Assembly (NCBI GenBank): GCA_001275005.1
Contig: JWZX01000625.1
Coordinates: 1-10,571 of the forward strand
From: Chrysochromulina tobinii
Taxonomy: Eukaryota > Haptophyta > Prymnesiales > Chrysochromulinaceae
DNA: 10,571 nt
Direction of reading: 5' to 3'
Shown: in pieces, positions 5,650 through 10,571 of the stretch
How the letters are laid out: each line of letters starts with the position of its first letter
Position numbering within the stretch: position 1 is the stretch's first letter
The notes under the pieces: model-generated
Told to the model about the DNA's origin: nothing
Databases searched by the model: none
What the model saw: only the letters and a program-made list of their open reading frames with translations
Position numbers and translations under genes: made by a program

Positions 5650-6352
5650 ACGCGATGGTCTGTGTTCACAATGATAGGCCCCTAGAGGCCTGAACCAGGC
5701 CCGCATAAAGATCCCCCCGTTACCGGCACGGTACGTTGGTTAGTATGTTTGGGCACACGATCCGTGTTGGCTGTTGCGTGTGCACTGAGTTCAAAATCAG
5801 GTGCGTGGGGATAGTGTGTGAATCCATAAGATTAAGAATACAGCCTCCCCCTACCCCTTTGAGGGTTTCAAAGAACAAAGTGGCGACATCGGATCGGACG
5901 AGCCGGTTATCGGGAAGCGCGCTGCCTCCTAAAACGTGGGTTCGCGTTGCCGTTCGGTTTTGACCGCGACTTGATGTCACGTCAGGTGTGCCGGACCGTT
6001 TGCCGGTACGACAACACGGTGAGTTCGTCCCACATTACGTTTACGGTAGGGCCCGCAGGTCATCGTCAGGGGTCATCGTCGCGCACGTCCTGTCGGGTCA
6101 GGCGCGCCGTAGCTAACCACGACTATGCGGACGCTCACCGCCGAACTGCACCGCTCACACAGACTCAGACAAAAGGCTACTAACGGAGCGGCAGCGGGGC
6201 GGAGCGTGTTACTGTACCGCCATGTGTACCGCTTTACCCGACCGTCCATTGCACGGATTCAAAAGGCAGTCCGCTCGCACTCATCTGGGAAAATTTCAAA
6301 GCAGAGGGCTTCCCCGCCCACTCGGCACCTTTCCTCCCGCCTCTTGGAAGCA
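5650..6352. other. Intergenic space between convergent genes
   Basis: The two stop codons face each other across about 700 bp that should contain both 3' untranslated regions. I see no supported gene or RNA and no clear AATAAA signal; CATAAAG at about 5704 is the nearest word. A 5-bp hairpin (AGGCC 5676-5680 with GGCCT 5687-5691) lies just after the first stop. GGTCATCGTC occurs twice near 6058-6080. The DNA is less GC-rich than the upstream exons. Confidence 0.5.
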
Positions 6353-9300
6353 TCACCCATACGGCCCTGCACTCCATTGAGCATCCAGAGATGCCATGGT
6401 ATCCTCTGGCTGGTCGCGCATCAGCTGGACAAGCCGTCCAACATTGCTCGAGAATGTGGCAACCGCCCATTCAGATCGCATTATCAGTATCAGCTCTGCA
6501 TATAAGCGATACACGGATGCCCGCCCCCAATTCCTCGGCGGGCTGCCCTCTAAGCTGTGCGTCGTCCAGCTGTGCAGAATGGAGGCATTACACCTTGCAA
6601 ACTCGCTCACCACCTTGATGTCGTCTGTCGCGACAAATACATCTAAGCCACCACAGCGTCCCCGACACATTGAGGCCAGCCGATCGGCATATGCGCACGT
6701 TGCCAGAGGACGGGCTTCTAAATACTTGTCAGTGCGCCGGATGTGCACAGCAGCATATGCGTCCCGGCTCCAGGCCAGATCTGCAAGATATTCTCGGTGA
6801 ATGCGCGCTTCGATATCCGGTTGTACACGCAATATGAGCTTCGCAACAATACGCCATTTCTCCAAAGATGTGCCGCTCGCGCAGAGGCTCAGGCTAGAAT
6901 TTCTCCCCAGTACCTCGGCTGCTCTGTAGCACGCCCTTTCGAGTATCAGTCTGTCGTTTGAAAGCCGAAACCACTCATGGGCGCAGTGATGATGATTCCA
7001 GCCATCGACCATCAGAATGCTCGATCCGCAATTGCTGGCTGGTTGATAGAAGCAGTGTGGCTTCCCTCTGTCCTCAATTGCGCATACCATGTCGGACATC
7101 TGAAAGCCATGCCCTGTGCCCAAAGCGCCAACAGCTTGTGCCACGGCAGTGTTGACCAACGAACCAAATCCGCTGTCAGCTGCTCTATTTACAATCAGAG
7201 TCGTTTTGCATGTCAACAGCGTGTGCCGAGTGGCATCCCGGCATCCACAACTTGGGCAAATTTCTTTCGTATTCACGGCAACCGGCGTCCCTCGCCCCCA
7301 GAGCGTGCTTGTATGCCATCCCGATTTGAAGGGTACATAGGTGGCCTCAGGCCATTCGCATGTTGAGAGCCCTACGCACACTTGTCGGGGCTGACAAGGG
7401 CCAGCAGGGAACGACCCTGCACCCTTACGATCAGGCCCCTTAGGGATCCTAGGCGGACTGCCCGTCAGGCGACCATGAAGCGTGTTATTCCAGCTCCACC
7501 TCAACGTTGAGTTGGATCGCAGCTCCAGTGTATTTCTCGAGCTCAGTCTCAACGCCACTTTGCTGCTGCACTTGTGCAGCCGCATATAACCTTCGTGATC
7601 CGGCATGTTGAAAGGGTGCTTCCAGTTGTCAGTTTGGAATGGGACGTTTCGCGTGACAGACCTTCTCAGCCCATGGTTGCAGAGGTAGTTGCTGGGCTGC
7701 TGGGCGCAGTCCGGCTGCTCAACGACCACCCCGCCGACAGTAACGGACAGCATCTGACGACCCGTGCTCTTGTCCCTCCAAGATTGAACGCACGGCTGAG
7801 AAAAAGGGCAGATTTGGTCCAGGAAGTCCATTGTTGACTGCACAGTGTCGAGGCTGCCCGACGAGCGCCCACCAAAAATCACGCAACTTAAGTCACCTCG
7901 TTCATTCGATGTCGCGGCGCCGGTGGTGGTGTTGGTGTTGGGTCTTAGAGACTTGGGATACATGCGCGTCGCATGCTCGTACGTGAAGTCATCGAGTAGC
8001 TTGACCTGCGACGTGTTGAGGAACATCTGCAAAGCGCTGCTGTGCCACATGATGTCGTTGATCCGGTGCGTGTAGATGAGCGACCCCTGGTCAATGTGCC
8101 CGAGCCAGTCCTGCACGTCCCGCCGCATCCAGAAGCTCAGGCGCGTTACGAAGAAGTTGTTAGAGAAGCCATACAGCGGCCCACACAGCTGAAGCGAGAA
8201 GTTGCTGAGAAGCTCTGAGTAGGTAGGCCTCGTCGGGCTCCCATCATCGACCAACAGCCTCTCGCAAGAGTCGAGCAGCCACTTGGGCTTCAGCAACGGT
8301 CTCTTCTCGAGGTAGGAGCCTAAGAACCTGTGAAATACCTCACCGCCGAGGTCTTTCATTCCGCTCTCGTATGAGACCTGCCGGTACCCGTACTCCACGC
8401 CCTCTGCCTGGAGCTGGGTGAATATGTGGTAGTGGATGGGCGAGGCGAGGCGGCTTTCCTCATCCATTCGCATTACCCATTCATAGCCGAGCTCAGACGC
8501 AAAATCCCACAGCTTGATGGTTAAGAACCGGATCATGCTCCGGTAACCAATCGAAAACTTTGGGTACATCCTCCAGGTTGACAGGCAGGTCTCCGTCGTT
8601 GGCGAGAAGCACGGAGGGCTGCGTTCTGCAGTTGCGTTCACCCAAGGTGGCAGCGATAAGTATCTCGATTCAAGCCGCATGAACGAGATCGGCAGCTGCG
8701 GCTGCTCGTCCGAAAATGGGCTCAACACAAGCTCCTGCAACTGTGGCGAGTTGAACTTGCCAGTGTGCAGGAGGAGCGTTTCGTCCCGATGCCGCCGAAG
8801 ATAGTTGTTGACCAGCGATTCTAGTGACTGGCGAAGCTCCGCAAGGCTATCACGCCCATAGGACGAATGCTTGACCTGGGTGAGATACACGATCACGCCA
8901 CGTGCCCTCGTGCTCCGTGCATTAGAGAACAAATGCTCCAAGGTGGTCTGAACACGGGTGTCTTCCTTGGGTGCTCTGAAACGTTGAGCTCGACGTCGTG
9001 TCCGCCAGCCCGTAAGCTTGACGTCAGCTGGGGTAGAGCTCAGAGTCCCAGGGAAGTGGTCAAGTGCCGCCCCTCCTCCACCGGGTTTGATTGGAATTGG
9101 ATGGGCGTCGAGTAAAACGTCGGCTCCGCCTGACGATAACGTGGGAACTTGCAAACTCGACGAGAGATAGTAGCGGCAGCAGTACAGATGACACACCTCA
9201 GCCAAGGTTGAAGCAGGTTTTGGGTGTGTGCCTGTGCAACTGCTGGTGTGAGCCGGCTCGCAGCTTTTACAGCTGCGGCTCATACTCAGCATGTTCGAAT

Positions 9301-10465
9301 CCTGGACAACCGGTGATGGGACTTCTCCTTGATCGAATACTGGACAACTGGCGAGCCGCAACTCATAATATAACGATAGATTATGACGCAGGAGTAGGGG
9401 CTGGATCCGCGACTCCGCCCGAAACGTAATGTTGTTGAAGGCGCGCTTGCAGCGTGACATAAGGTAACTTTCGATCGTCCACGTCCCATTCTCATCGAGC
9501 AACGAGGTATTGTGCACCATGGAGAAGCCATTGAACCAGCAATCCATAATGTGCGAATGGCCTATGCCAAACTTGTCGAAGTTGGACTTTAAGAAAGTTG
9601 GGGATCCTATGGAGATGACGGGGAAGTCGTTTGTACCTAAGTTGAGGAGATGAGGCGGAGGGATTGGTGCTGCAAATATCAGGTCGGTGCGTAGGCGCAT
9701 CTTGTAAGCATAGGTCGAATCACCGGCCACGACAACATCGTTGATCATCGCGTTGCAAGCTTCCAGGTCACGCAGCTGGTAGAGTGCGCTTTGGATTCCA
9801 GGATGGGCTGTCTTTTGTCTCCGATAGGTGTAGTTGTAGGAGTGCCATCTGGCGTCAGTACTGACATAGGGAAGGCCCCGCTCTGGGCCACCCAGGCGGG
9901 TAAACATTCGATCTGGCTTGCCGTTCGGGTTCGAGGTGCGCGGCCTGAGCTTCTCGTAAATCATGGCGCTGCTGCCGTTGCCCGGGATGATCACAAAAAG
10001 GTCATATCCGCCAGAGCGCGAGAGCGGCGCGAAGATGTTGGTCTTGTACATGTCGGAGATGAACGTCGACGGACTGGCGGAGGACAGCGAGACGTTGTAC
10101 AGCATGTCACGCACACGAGTAGCTAAATGTCGATGTTTTTCACTGGCATATGCAGGAATTAATAAGACATCTTTGCCCAGGATGCCGCCCAGAGCTCGTG
10201 GCTGCCCCGTCAGACAAACTGCTGTACGACGAAGTGGAGCCGAGCCGTGTGCAAACATTGCGGTAGGCCGACCCTTTCTCCAGAACGGTGACTTGGTCAC
10301 TGAAGGAGTAGGCGGCGAGGGCGGGGTGGCGAGACCAAAAACCGGATCGAATGACTGCCACGTCGTTTGGCATCCAACGCTTGCCATCTTGTCGAAGCTG
10401 AAGAGGATAACCAGCCAGTCTCCGACTATTCCTTGCGTCCCGATTCGCATGGTGCTCTCTCCCAT
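6353..10465 (-). CDS. Three-domain glycosyltransferase fusion, intronless
   Basis: One frame of 1370 codons with no interruption. Residues about 81-320 (9500-10225) look like a glycosyltransferase: CLTGQPRAL, YDLFVII, KMRLRTDL, then DKFGIGHSHIM, recalling the DUF7796 pattern. Residues about 522-832 (7970-8902) are GT15-like: YRSMIRF, YEWVMRMDEESRL where Kre2/Mnt1 enzymes have YYWRVEP, VEYGYR, NNFFVTRLSFW, and RINDIMWHSSA with LLDDFTYEH matching the RWGDAPVHS and DIGYYH region. Residues about 1097-1349 (6419-7177) are GT23 (FUT8)-like: VHIRRTDK at 1240, VFVATDDI at 1276, ATFSSNVGR at 1336. About 210 residues between the last two domains are Cys-rich and unrecognised. At least 14 N-X-S/T sequons fit a secretory-pathway protein. 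The N-terminal hydrophobic stretch (IVGDWLVILFSF, residue 13) is short for a signal anchor, so an upstream exon may be missing. The first ATG in frame is 10465. Predicted role: N-glycan or surface-glycan assembly, inferred from the families. Confidence 0.78.
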   Translation of the reverse strand: MGESTMRIGTQGIVGDWLVILFSFDKMASVGCQTTWQSFDPVFGLATPPSPPTPSVTKSPFWRKGRPTAMFAHGSAPLRRTAVCLTGQPRALGGILGKDVLLIPAYASEKHRHLATRVRDMLYNVSLSSASPSTFISDMYKTNIFAPLSRSGGYDLFVIIPGNGSSAMIYEKLRPRTSNPNGKPDRMFTRLGGPERGLPYVSTDARWHSYNYTYRRQKTAHPGIQSALYQLRDLEACNAMINDVVVAGDSTYAYKMRLRTDLIFAAPIPPPHLLNLGTNDFPVISIGSPTFLKSNFDKFGIGHSHIMDCWFNGFSMVHNTSLLDENGTWTIESYLMSRCKRAFNNITFRAESRIQPLLLRHNLSLYYELRLASCPVFDQGEVPSPVVQDSNMLSMSRSCKSCEPAHTSSCTGTHPKPASTLAEVCHLYCCRYYLSSSLQVPTLSSGGADVLLDAHPIPIKPGGGGAALDHFPGTLSSTPADVKLTGWRTRRRAQRFRAPKEDTRVQTTLEHLFSNARSTRARGVIVYLTQVKHSSYGRDSLAELRQSLESLVNNYLRRHRDETLLLHTGKFNSPQLQELVLSPFSDEQPQLPISFMRLESRYLSLPPWVNATAERSPPCFSPTTETCLSTWRMYPKFSIGYRSMIRFLTIKLWDFASELGYEWVMRMDEESRLASPIHYHIFTQLQAEGVEYGYRQVSYESGMKDLGGEVFHRFLGSYLEKRPLLKPKWLLDSCERLLVDDGSPTRPTYSELLSNFSLQLCGPLYGFSNNFFVTRLSFWMRRDVQDWLGHIDQGSLIYTHRINDIMWHSSALQMFLNTSQVKLLDDFTYEHATRMYPKSLRPNTNTTTGAATSNERGDLSCVIFGGRSSGSLDTVQSTMDFLDQICPFSQPCVQSWRDKSTGRQMLSVTVGGVVVEQPDCAQQPSNYLCNHGLRRSVTRNVPFQTDNWKHPFNMPDHEGYMRLHKCSSKVALRLSSRNTLELRSNSTLRWSWNNTLHGRLTGSPPRIPKGPDRKGAGSFPAGPCQPRQVCVGLSTCEWPEATYVPFKSGWHTSTLWGRGTPVAVNTKEICPSCGCRDATRHTLLTCKTTLIVNRAADSGFGSLVNTAVAQAVGALGTGHGFQMSDMVCAIEDRGKPHCFYQPASNCGSSILMVDGWNHHHCAHEWFRLSNDRLILERACYRAAEVLGRNSSLSLCASGTSLEKWRIVAKLILRVQPDIEARIHREYLADLAWSRDAYAAVHIRRTDKYLEARPLATCAYADRLASMCRGRCGGLDVFVATDDIKVVSEFARCNASILHSWTTHSLEGSPPRNWGRASVYRLYAELILIMRSEWAVATFSSNVGRLVQLMRDQPEDTMASLDAQWSAGPYG

Positions 10466-10571
10466 GAGGGACACGTGACGGATACCAGGGGGCTGAATTT
10501 CTGATCTGTGAACCGCTAGACGCGGCCTTTCCACCCAAGAAACCGTTCACGCGACCTCACACATGGAGAGC
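10466..10571 (-). other. 5' flank of the glycosyltransferase gene
   Basis: The frame stays open upstream of ATG 10465 for at least 23 codons (a GTG lies at 10534), so a non-ATG extension or a spliced upstream exon cannot be excluded. No TATA-like or other promoter element stands out in this short piece. Confidence 0.4.

Noticed and set aside
5676-5691. Hairpin after the GTPase stop as a terminator
   Set aside because: The stem is only 5 bp with no T run, and intrinsic terminators of this sort are not expected for a eukaryotic nuclear gene.
5720-6183. Small open frames in the intergenic space
   Set aside because: They lie on both strands, overlap one another, have no recognisable motif, and fit 3' untranslated sequence.
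10140-10550. Minus-strand frame of 136 codons overlapping the start of the glycosyltransferase
   Set aside because: It is in a different frame and overlaps the N-terminal domain, whose frame carries the recognisable motifs.

Overview
The window looks like nuclear DNA of a GC-rich unicellular eukaryote, probably an alga. One gene is broken by many short GT-AG introns. Another is a long multidomain protein rich in N-glycosylation sequons and built from eukaryotic Golgi-type glycosyltransferase domains. I cannot fix the species: a haptophyte, a pelagophyte or a GC-rich dinoflagellate would all fit, and this is inference from composition and intron style only.

Layout. Bases 1-493 carry no gene I can support, only an AT-richer stretch with a perfect 20-bp palindrome just upstream of the first gene. 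Bases 494-5649 (+) hold one gene that I reconstruct as 16 exons encoding about 985 residues. The product is a large GTPase of GB1/RHD3 (guanylate-binding-protein-like, dynamin superfamily) type, with a Ser/Pro-rich N-terminus, a coiled coil, a G domain spread over exons 4-8, and a helical C-terminal half interrupted by a polyglycine run. Bases 5650-6352 are the intergenic space between two convergent genes. Bases 6353-10465 (-) form one uninterrupted open frame of 1370 codons. It fuses three glycosyltransferase-like domains: an N-terminal one of uncertain family, a GT15 (Kre2/Mnt1 mannosyltransferase)-like one, and a GT23 (FUT8 fucosyltransferase)-like one. About 100 bp of its upstream flank is present.

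The most striking content is the intron set of the GTPase gene. Nearly every intron is filled with arrays of an 11-bp unit (TGCTGATTGCA and variants) and ends in the same cassette (GATTGCNTCCCTCATCAG). In most of them the start of the intron is a 9-30 bp copy of the start of the next exon, so each downstream exon begins with GT. Several introns also hold internal islands copied from flanking exons, and some intron segments are shared word for word between introns of the same gene. This is the footprint of recent, repeated intron gain by insertion with duplicated target sequence. It resembles introner-type intron gain, but the duplications are unusually long and the filler is a simple repeat that carries its own branch-point-like motif. 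The neighbouring glycosyltransferase gene has none of this in 4.1 kb and is visibly lower in GC, so the two genes have different histories. There is no sign that their products work together.
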